The notes beneath the pieces were generated by a model. The model was not told where the DNA came from, ran no database searches, and was given only the letters and a program-made list of their open reading frames with translations. From assembly GCF_041916735.1 (NCBI RefSeq), contig NZ_JAYRYY010000012.1: 64,000 bases of DNA. The stretch is one strand, 5' to 3'. Origin of the DNA: Zoogloea sp016790385 (GTDB taxonomy: Bacteria > Pseudomonadota > Gammaproteobacteria > Burkholderiales > Rhodocyclaceae). The position numbers were made by a program, and so were the translations under genes. Shown piece after piece: positions 27,130 through 35,461 of this stretch. How positions within the stretch are numbered: position 1 is the stretch's first letter; every line of letters begins with the position of its first letter.

Positions 27130-28025
27130 AGGACGATCACGGCTTTTTGAGGCGCAGAGCCCTGGTTCTTGGAGGGCTTGCCGCCCTGGCCATGCCGCTT
27201 GCCGCCGCGCCTGCGGAACGCCCACTGGGGCGAAAGCCGCGCCTGGCGGTGGTGCTGGGCGGCGGCTCGGCCAGGGGCTTTGCCCATATCGGCGTGGTGA
27301 AGGGGCTGGAGGCCCATGGCATCCGGCCTGATCTGGTGGTCGGTTGCAGTGCCGGCAGTCTGGTGGGGGCGTTCTGGGCGGCGGGTTTTTCAGGCGACCG
27401 GATGGAAGAACTGGCCCTGCGGGTGCGTGACAGCGAGATCATCGATGTGGTGCAAGGTAACGCTCCCCGGGGCATGGTGACGGGGCAGAGCCTCCAGAAC
27501 TTCGTCAATCAGGCCTTGCGCGGCCGTGGCATCGAGAGCTTCCCGACCCCGTTTGCGGCGGTTGCCACCCGCTATCCCTCGGGTGATCTGGCCGTATTGC
27601 GCAGCGGCGACGCCGGGTTTGCGGTGCGGGCGTCGTGCAGCATTCCGGGGGTTTTTGTGCCGGCGGCCCAAGGGGGGCAGGAATATCTGGATGGCGGGCT
27701 GGTCAGCCCGGTTCCGGTGCGAACTGCCCGCCAGTTGGGGGCGGATGTGGTGGTGGCGGTGGATGTGGGCGGAGCCGACCCCGGCGGTGATCAACAGGGC
27801 GGCCTGTTCGAGCTGCTTCAGCGTTCCTTCGAGATCATGAGCCAGTCCTTGCGCACCAACGAGGTGGCCACTGCCGACATAGCGATTCGCCCCGAGGTGG
27901 GGCGGATCTCCAGCACCGATTTTGCCTCGCGCAAGGTTTTCATTGCGGCGGGCTTCCTGGCCGCCCAGCGGCTTGGCCCGGTGATCCTGGAGCGTCTGGC
28001 CGCTGCGCCGAAGCGGCGCGGCTGA
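27126..28025 (+). CDS. Patatin-like phospholipase, exported
   Basis: 299 residues. The N-terminal FLRRRALVLGGLAALAM looks like a twin-arginine or Sec signal peptide. The patatin domain carries the oxyanion loop GGGSARG, nucleophile Ser75 in GCSAG and the Asp of LDGG, so the Ser-Asp dyad is complete. Probably a periplasmic lipid acyl hydrolase of the RssA/NTE type. Coupled to the upstream OmpA-like lipoprotein gene by a 4-bp overlap. Confidence 0.92.
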   Translation: MKDDHGFLRRRALVLGGLAALAMPLAAAPAERPLGRKPRLAVVLGGGSARGFAHIGVVKGLEAHGIRPDLVVGCSAGSLVGAFWAAGFSGDRMEELALRVRDSEIIDVVQGNAPRGMVTGQSLQNFVNQALRGRGIESFPTPFAAVATRYPSGDLAVLRSGDAGFAVRASCSIPGVFVPAAQGGQEYLDGGLVSPVPVRTARQLGADVVVAVDVGGADPGGDQQGGLFELLQRSFEIMSQSLRTNEVATADIAIRPEVGRISSTDFASRKVFIAAGFLAAQRLGPVILERLAAAPKRRG

Positions 28026-28151
28026 GGCGGGGCGGCGGCGTGAGCTGTCGCCGATCAAGGCGGCGTTCGGGGAAGCTCGCCTAGCATGCGGGGGCTGGTG
28101 TCCGGCCGACGTGATACCCGGTTGCTCCCTTTTCTCCCGCTTTGATCGCCC

Positions 28152-29312
28152 ATGAATTTTTCCGCCAAACCCCTGTGGCTCGTTGGTTTCAGGCCCTTCT
28201 TCATCCTCGCATGTGCTGCCGGCGTTGTGCTGCCAGTCGTGTGGGCACTGATGTTTTCCGGCGGCCTGCCCGCCCCGCAAGGCCGTTTCAGCCCCGTTCA
28301 ATGGCATGCCCATGAGATGTTCTTCGGCTTTGGCTGGGCGGTATTGGGGGGCTTTCTGCTGACGGCCACCAAAAATTGGGTGCAGGTGCGGGGCTACCAT
28401 GGGGCCGCGCTGGTCGGCCTGGCGGCGGCATGGTGCCTTGAGCGGGTCGGAATGGCCTGGGGCGGGGCATGGCCGGCCGCGCTGTTCTGGGCGTCCAACC
28501 TGGTCTTTCTTGCCGGCATCGTGCTATTGCTGCTGCAAACCTTGTTGCGTTACCGCAAGCAGGACAGTTTTGCCGACAATTACTTCTTCCTCCTGGTATT
28601 GCCCGCTTTTCTCGCCGCCAAGCTGCTGTTGCTCTCGGAGGCTCATTTTCACGCCGGCGTGACAATGAGTCTCGGCCTCTTTCGGTTGGCTTTCCTGATC
28701 ATGCTGGAACGCACCCTGACCCAGTTCATGAAAGGCGTTTTTCAGGTGGATATCCTGCGCAAGCCGCGACTGGATCAGGCGATCAAGCTCGGTGCGGCGA
28801 GCCTCGTCTTCCAGGCATGGATGCCGTCAATGCTGGCGGTGGTTGTGTCGGTGATCCTCGCGATGCTGCTGCTGTATCGATTTTTGCGCTGGCGGCCCGA
28901 TCTGGGGTTCCGGCGCATCGAATTGGCGGTGATGTACCTGGGCTATCTGGCCATCGTTGCCCAGTTGCTGCTTGAGTCGCTGGCGCTGCGGGGGGGCGTG
29001 GCTTGGACAGGCAGCCTGCCGACCCATGTGTTCACCTTTGGGGCGATGGGGCTGGTCATCCCGGCCATGCTGGTGCGCATTTCCCTGGGGCATACGGGGC
29101 GCAAGGTGGTTTTCGACGGCGTGGACCGGCTGGTGGTGCACATCATGCTGCTGGCGTTTGTCGTGCGCGTGGTATTGCCCCAGTGGTTTCCGGGGGCGTA
29201 TGTCCATTGGGTTCATCTGGCGGCTGTTGCGTGGAGCCTGGCCTTTGCCGTGCTTGGCTTCAGGCTGACTCCTCGCCTGCTCGCGCCGCGGGTCGATGGA
29301 CGGGAACACTGA
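28152..29312 (+). CDS. nnrS: NnrS family haem/copper membrane protein
   Basis: 386 residues, about twelve membrane helices. The NnrS signature GFRPFFIL is at the N-terminus, then WHAHEMFFGFGWAVLGGFLL, whose histidines are proposed haem/copper ligands. NnrS relieves nitric-oxide stress during denitrification. It heads a same-strand run of NO-related genes (FmdE-like, DUF6306-like, norE, norF). Confidence 0.93.
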   Translation: MNFSAKPLWLVGFRPFFILACAAGVVLPVVWALMFSGGLPAPQGRFSPVQWHAHEMFFGFGWAVLGGFLLTATKNWVQVRGYHGAALVGLAAAWCLERVGMAWGGAWPAALFWASNLVFLAGIVLLLLQTLLRYRKQDSFADNYFFLLVLPAFLAAKLLLLSEAHFHAGVTMSLGLFRLAFLIMLERTLTQFMKGVFQVDILRKPRLDQAIKLGAASLVFQAWMPSMLAVVVSVILAMLLLYRFLRWRPDLGFRRIELAVMYLGYLAIVAQLLLESLALRGGVAWTGSLPTHVFTFGAMGLVIPAMLVRISLGHTGRKVVFDGVDRLVVHIMLLAFVVRVVLPQWFPGAYVHWVHLAAVAWSLAFAVLGFRLTPRLLAPRVDGREH

Positions 29313-29411
29313 TGGCGTTCATGAAGCCGTCGACCTATCACAGATCAAGGAAATCGCGGGGTGGTGGGCGTAGGGTCTTTCGTCAAGCCTGCATTTCTCT
29401 GGAGCCTGACC

Positions 29412-30023
29412 GTGCGCTATCCGCCATTTTTCGATGCCGTGCCCCGGGTGCGTCTGCGCGATCCCCTCGCCGAGTTTCTGGGAGCAATGGACGATGGGGT
29501 GATCGAGTATTGCTATCTCGATGCCGTTCGCCTTGCCGGACATTCGTGCCCGACCGTGGCCGGGGCTTATGGCCTGACCCGTGCCGCCCTCGGTGCCCTG
29601 TATGGTGCGGCGATGGCGGAGCGCGGCGCGGTCCGGGTTTCGCTGCGGGAGGAAGCGGCGGCGGGTGTGGCCGGGGTAGTGGCCAGCGTGGTCTCCCTGC
29701 TCACCGGCGCAAGTGGGGAAGCGGGTTTCAAGGGGCTGGCCGGGCGCTTCGAGCGGCGTGGCCTGCTGAGCTTCGGGGTTGAGCAGGACTTCGAACTGCG
29801 GTTTTCCCGGCGTGACAACGGTGCCTGTGTGGATGCAAGCGTCAGGCTGCAGGCCGTTCCGCCGGACCCTCAGATGATGCCCCTGATGCAGCGCTGTCTG
29901 GCTGGTGACGCCGACGGGGAATCGCGCAAGCTTTTCGCGGGCCTGTGGCAGGATCGGGTGCGTCGCATCCTGCTCGAACACGGGGATGATCCCGAAGTCT
30001 TCGTGATTCGGCACCGGGATTGA
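29412..30023 (+). CDS. FmdE-domain protein of the NO gene cluster
   Basis: 203 residues from a GTG at 29412, chosen because GGAG lies 7 bp upstream and homologues start at YPPFFDAVP. The motif AGHSCPTVAGAYGL is the FmdE (formylmethanofuran dehydrogenase subunit E-like) signature, with a His and a Cys that could bind metal. This variant occurs beside nor/nnrS genes in denitrifiers; its role there is unknown. It lacks the C-terminal zinc finger of classical FmdE. Confidence 0.8.
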   Translation: MRYPPFFDAVPRVRLRDPLAEFLGAMDDGVIEYCYLDAVRLAGHSCPTVAGAYGLTRAALGALYGAAMAERGAVRVSLREEAAAGVAGVVASVVSLLTGASGEAGFKGLAGRFERRGLLSFGVEQDFELRFSRRDNGACVDASVRLQAVPPDPQMMPLMQRCLAGDADGESRKLFAGLWQDRVRRILLEHGDDPEVFVIRHRD

Positions 30024-30037
30024 AAGAGGAGATCTCC

Positions 30038-30550
30038 ATGGCGTCCACACCCCCCGATTCCGACCTCGGTCCACCGTCCGCCTGCTCTTCACCGCCCTGC
30101 TATGCGGCTGAGTTTCCCGGCTATTTCGGCGAGGGCGTCGACCCGGCCGTCGTGGCGGGGTTGAATGCGCTGCTCGAGGCCGAGCGGGCGGGCGCCAAGG
30201 TGCTCGCCATCCTGCGTGACGGACTCGACGTCCATTCATCCGAGCGGGCGCTGCTGGAGCGCCTGCAAAAGGACGAGGGCGCCAACGCGGTGGTGCTTTA
30301 CAAGACCATTCAGCGTCTTGGGGGCGTCGCCTCCCACGAGACCGGTGCCTTTGTCCAGAAGACCCTGGCCATTGAGGGGCTCGCCGCGCGGCTGGCGTTT
30401 GTCAATGTGGGCCAGGCCTGGGTGGTCAAAAAGATCGACCAGATCCTGCCCGGGGTGCATGACGCCGCCGCCCGGGCTATGCTCGAGGAGATGCGCGTCT
30501 CGCATCAGGAAAATATTGCCGCCTGTCAGGCCCTGCTGGCCACCCTCTGA
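30038..30550 (+). CDS. Small helical protein, probably DUF6306 / ferritin-like
   Basis: 170 residues, mostly helical. The N-terminal CSSPPCYAAEF is followed by LNALLEAERAGAKVL, whose Glu-rich helix resembles ferritin-like diiron folds; a late EEMRVSHQENIAACQ adds a possible His/Glu pair. The match to DUF6306 is from memory and tentative. AGAGGAG precedes the ATG at 30038. It lies 15 bp after the FmdE-like gene, so it is in the NO cluster transcript. Confidence 0.65.
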   Translation: MASTPPDSDLGPPSACSSPPCYAAEFPGYFGEGVDPAVVAGLNALLEAERAGAKVLAILRDGLDVHSSERALLERLQKDEGANAVVLYKTIQRLGGVASHETGAFVQKTLAIEGLAARLAFVNVGQAWVVKKIDQILPGVHDAAARAMLEEMRVSHQENIAACQALLATL

Positions 30551-30619
30551 CCATGCTATGGAAGTGTCGCCTGCCAGATGTGGCTGCGACCAGCGCGGGG
30601 TGCCGCACTGCCTGAATCG

Positions 30620-31228
30620 ATGATCTCCGCCGGGCGACCAGCTCCGGGTGCCGCAGCCTTCCTTCCGCAGACAATGCCCCCGGTGCCGGGCAATCGGGGG
30701 ATTTGGGTTGGCATTTTGTGCGAGCTGAGTGAGTTTGCGCTGATGTTCCTGGCCTGGGCTTGGTTCCGTCGGGTCCACCCTGCGGACTTTCACGCCGGGC
30801 CGGCCATGCTCAATGCCTCGGCCGGTCTCGCCAACACGCTGGTCATGCTGACCAGCGGCTATCTTGCGCTGCGGGCGGTGATGGCCATCCGCAACGACGA
30901 TGTGCTTGCTGCGCGCAACTGGCTTGTTGCCGCCTTGCTCGGTGGGGTGGTTTTTCTTGTCATCAAGGCCCTGGAGTTCCGGTGGAACCTAGCCCATGGC
31001 GTGGCGGGAACCGGAAACAGCTTCGTGGCCATTTACTACTATCTGACCCTCAACCATCTGGTCCATGTGGTGTGGGGTTGCCTCGGGCTCATCTGGGCCA
31101 TCCTGCGCGCCCATTACGGCGCTTACGGAGCGGCCGACCACGAGGGGCTGGAGGCGGCCGTGCTCTATTGGCACGCCACGGATCTGGCCTGGATCGTCAT
31201 CTTTCCCCTGCTCTATGTGCTTCGCTGA
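30620..31228 (+). CDS. norE: Cytochrome c oxidase subunit III-like protein NorE
   Basis: 202 residues, about five membrane helices: GIWVGILCELSEFALMFLAW, ALRAVMAI and YYYLTLNHLVHVVWG are the COX3/NorE hallmarks. NorE supports nitric oxide reductase activity or assembly. The ATG at 30620 is chosen because the homologous region starts shortly after it. norF follows after 11 bp. norCBQD are not in the window. Confidence 0.9.
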   Translation: MISAGRPAPGAAAFLPQTMPPVPGNRGIWVGILCELSEFALMFLAWAWFRRVHPADFHAGPAMLNASAGLANTLVMLTSGYLALRAVMAIRNDDVLAARNWLVAALLGGVVFLVIKALEFRWNLAHGVAGTGNSFVAIYYYLTLNHLVHVVWGCLGLIWAILRAHYGAYGAADHEGLEAAVLYWHATDLAWIVIFPLLYVLR

Positions 31229-31239
31229 AAGGCTTGGGC

Positions 31240-31506
31240 ATGTCAGACCGTGATTCGCGCCGCGCGACGGCTGTGTGGCTGGGCCTGCTGCTGTTGACCC
31301 TGGGGAGCGCCTGGCTTGCCGAAGGCGCCCTTCCGGCCGGCCTCACCGCCCTCGTCGTGGCCGTGATCGTCGGGGTCAAGGGGCTCCTGGTGATTCGTCA
31401 TTACATGGGGCTGACTCGCCCGGGCTCGCGCCTGCGTTTTTTCATGCGTTTGTATTTTTTTGTCGTTCCCGCCCTGATCCTTGTCACCACTGCCCTGGGA
31501 GCGTGA
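31240..31506 (+). CDS. norF: Cytochrome c oxidase subunit IV-like protein NorF
   Basis: 88 residues with two to three hydrophobic helices (AVWLGLLLLTLGSAWL, LVVAVIVGVKGLLVI, LYFFVVPALILVTTAL), matching the small prokaryotic COX4/NorF family. It is paired with norE as in other denitrifiers and likely stabilises the NO reductase. The start at 31240 yields a short polar N-terminus followed directly by helix 1. Confidence 0.87.
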   Translation: MSDRDSRRATAVWLGLLLLTLGSAWLAEGALPAGLTALVVAVIVGVKGLLVIRHYMGLTRPGSRLRFFMRLYFFVVPALILVTTALGA

Positions 31507-31511
31507 AATAG

Positions 31512-31531
31512 CCTTGTGCGTTTGCACAAGG
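31512..31531 (+). other. Short hairpin after norF
   Basis: Perfect 8-bp stem CCTTGTGC/GCACAAGG with a GTTT loop, 5 bp after the norF stop. It lacks a T-run, so it may be a weak terminator or an mRNA 3'-end stabiliser. Confidence 0.45.
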
Positions 31532-31605
31532 AAGGTGCAGCGAAGCGGTTTTCCGGGGCACCTGAAGAATGCGGTATTACCCCATTCTGGTGCATTACAA
31601 AAACA

Positions 31606-31635
31606 TTCGACGTGCGCGAAATGCCTTGCTATTGT
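31606..31635 (+). promoter_or_regulatory. Possible promoter of the RRM gene
   Basis: TTCGAC, an 18-bp spacer and TATTGT, with TGC directly before the -10 (extended -10 type). It lies in the 180-bp gap after norF and 52 bp before the gene start. Weak -35, so only a candidate. Confidence 0.35.
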
Positions 31636-31686
31636 GTCTAGGCGCGGACCTTCTCATGGCCGCCTTTATTTCATGGAGCGCGTCAA

Positions 31687-32079
31687 TTGGGTACTAAGCT
31701 TTACGTGGGCAATCTGGCCTACAGCGTGGATAAGAGTCGTCTGGAAGAGATTTTTGGCGAGTTCGGCACCGTGGCTTCTGCCCAGGTGATCATGGACCGC
31801 GAAACCGGCCGCTCCAAGGGTTTCGGCTTTGTCGAAATGGGTTCAGACCAGGAAGCACAAGCCGCCATTGCCGCCCTCAACGGCAAGAGCTTTGACGGCC
31901 GCAACCTCACGGTCAACGAGGCACGTCCCCAGGAGCCCCGCAGTGGCGGCTTTGGTGGCGGTGGTGGCCGTCGTGGCCCGGGTGGTGGCGGCGGTGGAGG
32001 CGGCTTCGGTGGCGGTGGTGGTCGCCGTGGCCCCGGCGGTGGTGGCGGCTTTGGTGGCGGTGGCGGCAACCGCTATTGA
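31687..32079 (+). CDS. RRM RNA-binding protein with glycine-rich tail
   Basis: 130 residues. One RNA-recognition motif (residues 3-80) has RNP2 LYVGNL and RNP1 KGFGFVEM; the tail is Gly/Arg repeats (GGGGRRGPGG). Such proteins act as cold-shock RNA chaperones. The start is TTG at 31687, supported by GGAG 8 bp upstream and by homologues starting just before KLYVGNL; the nearby ATG at 31673 is out of frame. It resembles cyanobacterial and plant Gly-rich RBPs, common in betaproteobacteria. Confidence 0.92.
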   Translation: MGTKLYVGNLAYSVDKSRLEEIFGEFGTVASAQVIMDRETGRSKGFGFVEMGSDQEAQAAIAALNGKSFDGRNLTVNEARPQEPRSGGFGGGGGRRGPGGGGGGGGFGGGGGRRGPGGGGGFGGGGGNRY

Positions 32080-32219
32080 TCGCGTTGCGGCCCGCCTGAG
32101 CCGGGTCGCGCGCCTTTGGCGCATCAGTCCGATTCCGAACAGGCCTGGCTTCCAGAGGGTGGTCAGGCTGTAGCCTTCGGCTCTCCCCATTTTGAGTTCC
32201 GTTTGACGGGAAGGTGATC

Positions 32220-32399
32220 TTGGCCAAGACCAATTATTCGTTCGAGAAGCGTCAGCGGGAACTGGAAAAGAAGCGCAAGCAGGAAGAAAAGCGCCTGCGC
32301 AAGCTGGAAGGCAAGAGTAGTGCCGAAGATGAGGCGGAAGACCGAGTCCAGGAGGGCTCAGATCCCGCTGGCGACGATGCGGCGCCTTCGGCGGACTGA
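32220..32399 (+). CDS. Small charged conserved protein
   Basis: 59 residues starting with TTG at 32220 (AKTNYSFEKRQRELEKK) after GGGAAGG. The first half is a highly basic/acidic helix (likely coiled coil), the second an acidic, Ala-rich tail. Proteins of this kind following the RRM gene are frequent in betaproteobacteria and have no known function. A terminator follows. Confidence 0.75.
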   Translation: MAKTNYSFEKRQRELEKKRKQEEKRLRKLEGKSSAEDEAEDRVQEGSDPAGDDAAPSAD

Positions 32400-32454
32400 T
32401 CGGCGTCAGCCGGCGTTGTCGGGCTGATGTCCGGCAAGTCCCTTGTATCGATGC

Positions 32455-32484
32455 AACAAGGCCCCTTGATCGGGGCCTTGTTTC
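32455..32484 (+). terminator. Terminator between the small charged protein gene and recJ
   Basis: 10-bp stem ACAAGGCCCC/GGGGCCTTGT with a TTGATC loop, followed by TTCGTT. Symmetric A/T flanks could also serve the converging recJ transcript. Confidence 0.8.
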
Positions 32485-32512
32485 GTTCACCTGTCCCCGG
32501 TTGGGGCGGGCA

Positions 32513-34204
32513 TCAGGCGGTGTCGAAGTGTTCCAGCAGCAGCTGGATGCCCGCGACGCCGTTGTACTCGTTTACCGCCAGGCGAAAGGCCGCGTGGATG
32601 GCCTGCCCCGCGGGCTCGGCGTGATTGAACTGGATGGCGTCTATGCGCGTGTTGCCCTTGCGCAATTGCAGTTTCAGGTGCTTGTCCTTGAGGATGCGCT
32701 GGTTCTCCACCCGAAAGGTGTCGTCGAACACCGGCGCGGAAAAACCCTGACCCCAGATTTCCCGTTCGAGCAGGCGCGCGGTTTCCAGATTGTAGAGGCT
32801 GTCCTCCAGGGGGCCGTCGGTCTCCAGGCTGCGGGTCAGATCCGCGGGGTCGATCAGGCCCTGTACCACGCCCTCGAAGATGCTCTCGAAACGGCCCAGG
32901 TCTTCTTCACGGATGGTCAGCCCGGCGGCCATGGCGTGGCCCCCAAATTTGAGGATCAGGTCCGGGGCCTGCTTGGTGACGAGATCCAGAGCGTCCCGGA
33001 GATGCAGGCCGGGTATGGAGCGGCCTGAACCCTTGAGCTCACCCGCGTTACCCCGGGCGAAGGCGATGGTGGGGCGGTGAAACTTCTCCTTGATCCGTCC
33101 GGCGAGGATGCCGATGATCCCCTGATGCCAGTCTGCGTTGAACAACACCAGGCTTGAGCGCGCCCCGGGGTCGATGGCGTCCAGCCCGGCCAGGGCGCCT
33201 TCCTGCATGTCGGCCTCGATGGCGCGGCGCTCCCGGTTGAGCTTGTCCAGCTCCTGGGCGATGTTGAGGGCGCGGCCCATGTCGTCGGTGATCAGGCATT
33301 CGATGCCCAGGGACATGTCGGCCAGACGGCCTGCGGCATTGAGGCGCGGGCCAAGGGCGAAGCCCATGTCGAAGGTGCTTGCCCGAGTCGCGTCCCGACC
33401 GGCTGCGGCAAACAGGGCGCGGATGCCCGGCTGCATGCGGTCGGCGCGCATGCGCTGGAGGCCTTGGGACACGAGAATGCGGTTGTTGTGGTCGAGCTTG
33501 ACCACGTCGGCCACGGTGCCCAGGGCCACCAGGTCGAGGAGGTCGGCCAGATTTGGCTCGGTCTGTCCCTCAAAGGCTCCGCGTTCCCGCAGTTCGGCGC
33601 GCAGGGCGAGCATGGTGTAGAACATTACCCCGACGCCGGCCAGCGCTTTGCTTGGGAAGGGGCAGCCGGGCTGGTTGGGATTGACGATCACGTCCGCCTC
33701 GGGAAGGGTGTCGCCGGGTAGATGGTGATCGGTGATGACCGTGACGATGCCGTGCTCCCGTGCTGCGGCCACGCCATCCACGCTGGCGATGCCGTTGTCC
33801 ACGGTGATGAGCAGGTCGGGCGCCATGCCGGCTGCCAGTTCGACGATGGCCGGGGTGAGGCCGTAGCCGTATTCAAACCGGTTCGGGACAAGGTAAGCGA
33901 CCTCGGCACCGAAGGCCCGCAGGGCCCGTACTCCGACAGCGCAGGCAGTGGCGCCATCACAGTCGTAGTCGGCAACGATCACCATGCGTGCGCCGGCCTC
34001 GATGGCGTCGGCAAGGAGCTGGGCGGCCTCGCGCACGCCCTTGAGCTGGGCGGGTGGCAGCAGGGCCTTCAGGCTGTAATCCAGTTGATCGCGGCTGTCG
34101 ATGCCACGGGCGGCGTAGATTCGGGCCAGCAGGGGGTGGGTGCCGGCTTCGAGCAGTCGGCTGACGGCACGGCCGGGAATCGGGCGGGGCAGGATGCGGG
34201 TCAT
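32513..34204 (-). CDS. recJ: Single-stranded-DNA-specific exonuclease RecJ
   Basis: 563 residues: DHH domain with VADYDCDGATA and TDHHLPGD, DHHA1 domain with KFGGHAMAAGL, then the C-terminal OB domain. It degrades ssDNA 5' to 3' in recombination and mismatch repair. Full length and all manganese-binding motifs are visible. The start overlaps the stop of the upstream gene by 4 bp. Confidence 0.97.
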   Translation of the reverse strand: MTRILPRPIPGRAVSRLLEAGTHPLLARIYAARGIDSRDQLDYSLKALLPPAQLKGVREAAQLLADAIEAGARMVIVADYDCDGATACAVGVRALRAFGAEVAYLVPNRFEYGYGLTPAIVELAAGMAPDLLITVDNGIASVDGVAAAREHGIVTVITDHHLPGDTLPEADVIVNPNQPGCPFPSKALAGVGVMFYTMLALRAELRERGAFEGQTEPNLADLLDLVALGTVADVVKLDHNNRILVSQGLQRMRADRMQPGIRALFAAAGRDATRASTFDMGFALGPRLNAAGRLADMSLGIECLITDDMGRALNIAQELDKLNRERRAIEADMQEGALAGLDAIDPGARSSLVLFNADWHQGIIGILAGRIKEKFHRPTIAFARGNAGELKGSGRSIPGLHLRDALDLVTKQAPDLILKFGGHAMAAGLTIREEDLGRFESIFEGVVQGLIDPADLTRSLETDGPLEDSLYNLETARLLEREIWGQGFSAPVFDDTFRVENQRILKDKHLKLQLRKGNTRIDAIQFNHAEPAGQAIHAAFRLAVNEYNGVAGIQLLLEHFDTA

Positions 34205-35235
34205 GGGGAGACGGTGTCAGGTTGCGGGGCGCTTGCCAGCAGATCGGCCAGAGGGCGGGGCTTGCGCCAGAATTTCCAAAGGCTGGAGGCGTGGATGTCC
34301 GCTTCCAGGAGGTGTCGGTCGTCGGGCACGCGGATACTTACCCCGGTAAGGCGGCGTGCCTTGAGTTCGGCCAGGATGGGCGCGAACCAGTTGGCTTCGA
34401 GCTGGCAGAGTTCATTCACCCAGGCCTCACCATCCTGATGCAGGGCCGGGCGTTGAAGCGTGTCCACCAGCACTAGCAGGGTGCCCGAGGACGGGGTGTA
34501 ACGGCTTGCCGGGCTGACCGTAACCCCCGCCATGCGTGCCAGCCCGAGGGCGAAAGGCTGGCTCGCATGCATCGCTGCCACTTTGGGCGAGCAGGGGGCA
34601 TGATCGGGGCCGGCGCCCCATAGCCATATCCCGTTGATCGTGCGCTGCCCCGCGGCTTCCCGGGCCGCGTTTACCCCGTGGCTGTGGAGCCAGACTTCCA
34701 GTTCGTTGGACAGGCGGGCCCAGCGACCCACGTCGTTCCCTTCCGGCAGGAAGAGCTGCACGGGCCGGCCGTTGACGTCCGCCAGGGGGTGGAAGCGGGG
34801 CTCCGGCCGCTCCGCGAGGTGGACATACCATCGTTCGGGCGTAGGCGCTTCAAAGTGCCCGATGTCGGAGAACATGTCGTTGAGGCCGGCCATCAAGGTA
34901 TCCGCTTCCTGGCGGGAGATGGCCAGCCCGCTGGCGTCCGCCAGCAGCAGGGTGTCGCGGGCGAAGTGGAGATGCACCGGATCGCAGCACAGCCAGTGCC
35001 CGCCGGAAGCAGGTGTAGACAGCTCGCCGCTGCGTCGCAACAGGGCGTGGGATACCTCGCCTGCCAGCCCCAGGCGGTCTGCCAGCAGGGCGTCGGTGGC
35101 GCGGGGCGGAGCCCAGCGGCTGCGCGACAGGCCGAGCAGCGTTGCGAGCGCCGGAAGGTGCAGGGGCGACGAGGGGTGTTTACCGGGACTGCCGGCAAGC
35201 CAGCTCAGTCCGGGGAGAATCAACTCGATTTGCAT
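34201..35235 (-). CDS. Phosphoglycerate-mutase-like / RpfE-type protein
   Basis: 344 residues from the ATG at 35235 (MQIELILPGLSWL). The C-terminal region (NGIWLWGAGP, GVTVSPASRY, LLVLVDTLQRPA) resembles COG4255, cofactor-independent phosphoglycerate mutase-like proteins annotated as RpfE in Xanthomonas. The gene stands immediately upstream of recJ in many beta/gammaproteobacteria and is coupled to it here (ATGA). Its enzymatic activity is unproven. Confidence 0.78.
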   Translation of the reverse strand: MQIELILPGLSWLAGSPGKHPSSPLHLPALATLLGLSRSRWAPPRATDALLADRLGLAGEVSHALLRRSGELSTPASGGHWLCCDPVHLHFARDTLLLADASGLAISRQEADTLMAGLNDMFSDIGHFEAPTPERWYVHLAERPEPRFHPLADVNGRPVQLFLPEGNDVGRWARLSNELEVWLHSHGVNAAREAAGQRTINGIWLWGAGPDHAPCSPKVAAMHASQPFALGLARMAGVTVSPASRYTPSSGTLLVLVDTLQRPALHQDGEAWVNELCQLEANWFAPILAELKARRLTGVSIRVPDDRHLLEADIHASSLWKFWRKPRPLADLLASAPQPDTVSP

Positions 35236-35461
35236 CGGGGAAGACGCCGGGTGGGTGCGATAGGGCAAGGTGGATTGCAGGGGTGCGAGGGGGGAGGGGG
35301 CTTGCCCCGGCCTTTGCAAGCCGACGGCGTGGGCACCCATCCAGGCCCCCGCGTATACCGCGACGGGCGCGGGGCTGGGCGAGTATGCCATGGGGGCCTG
35401 CATCCCGACGCCCGCCGAGATACCCCCTGCGGGCTCGCCATTCTACCGGTCTGCGAGACCC

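Noticed and set aside
28045..28058. FNR/DNR box upstream of nnrS
   Set aside because: Only the right half (ATCAA) of TTGAT-N4-ATCAA matches; the left half CTGTC is poor.
29340..29357. FNR/DNR box upstream of the FmdE-like gene
   Set aside because: CTATC-ACAG-ATCAA matches only one half site.
31950..32070. DNA repeat in the RRM gene tail
   Set aside because: Simple glycine-rich coding sequence (GGTGGC codons), normal for these proteins.
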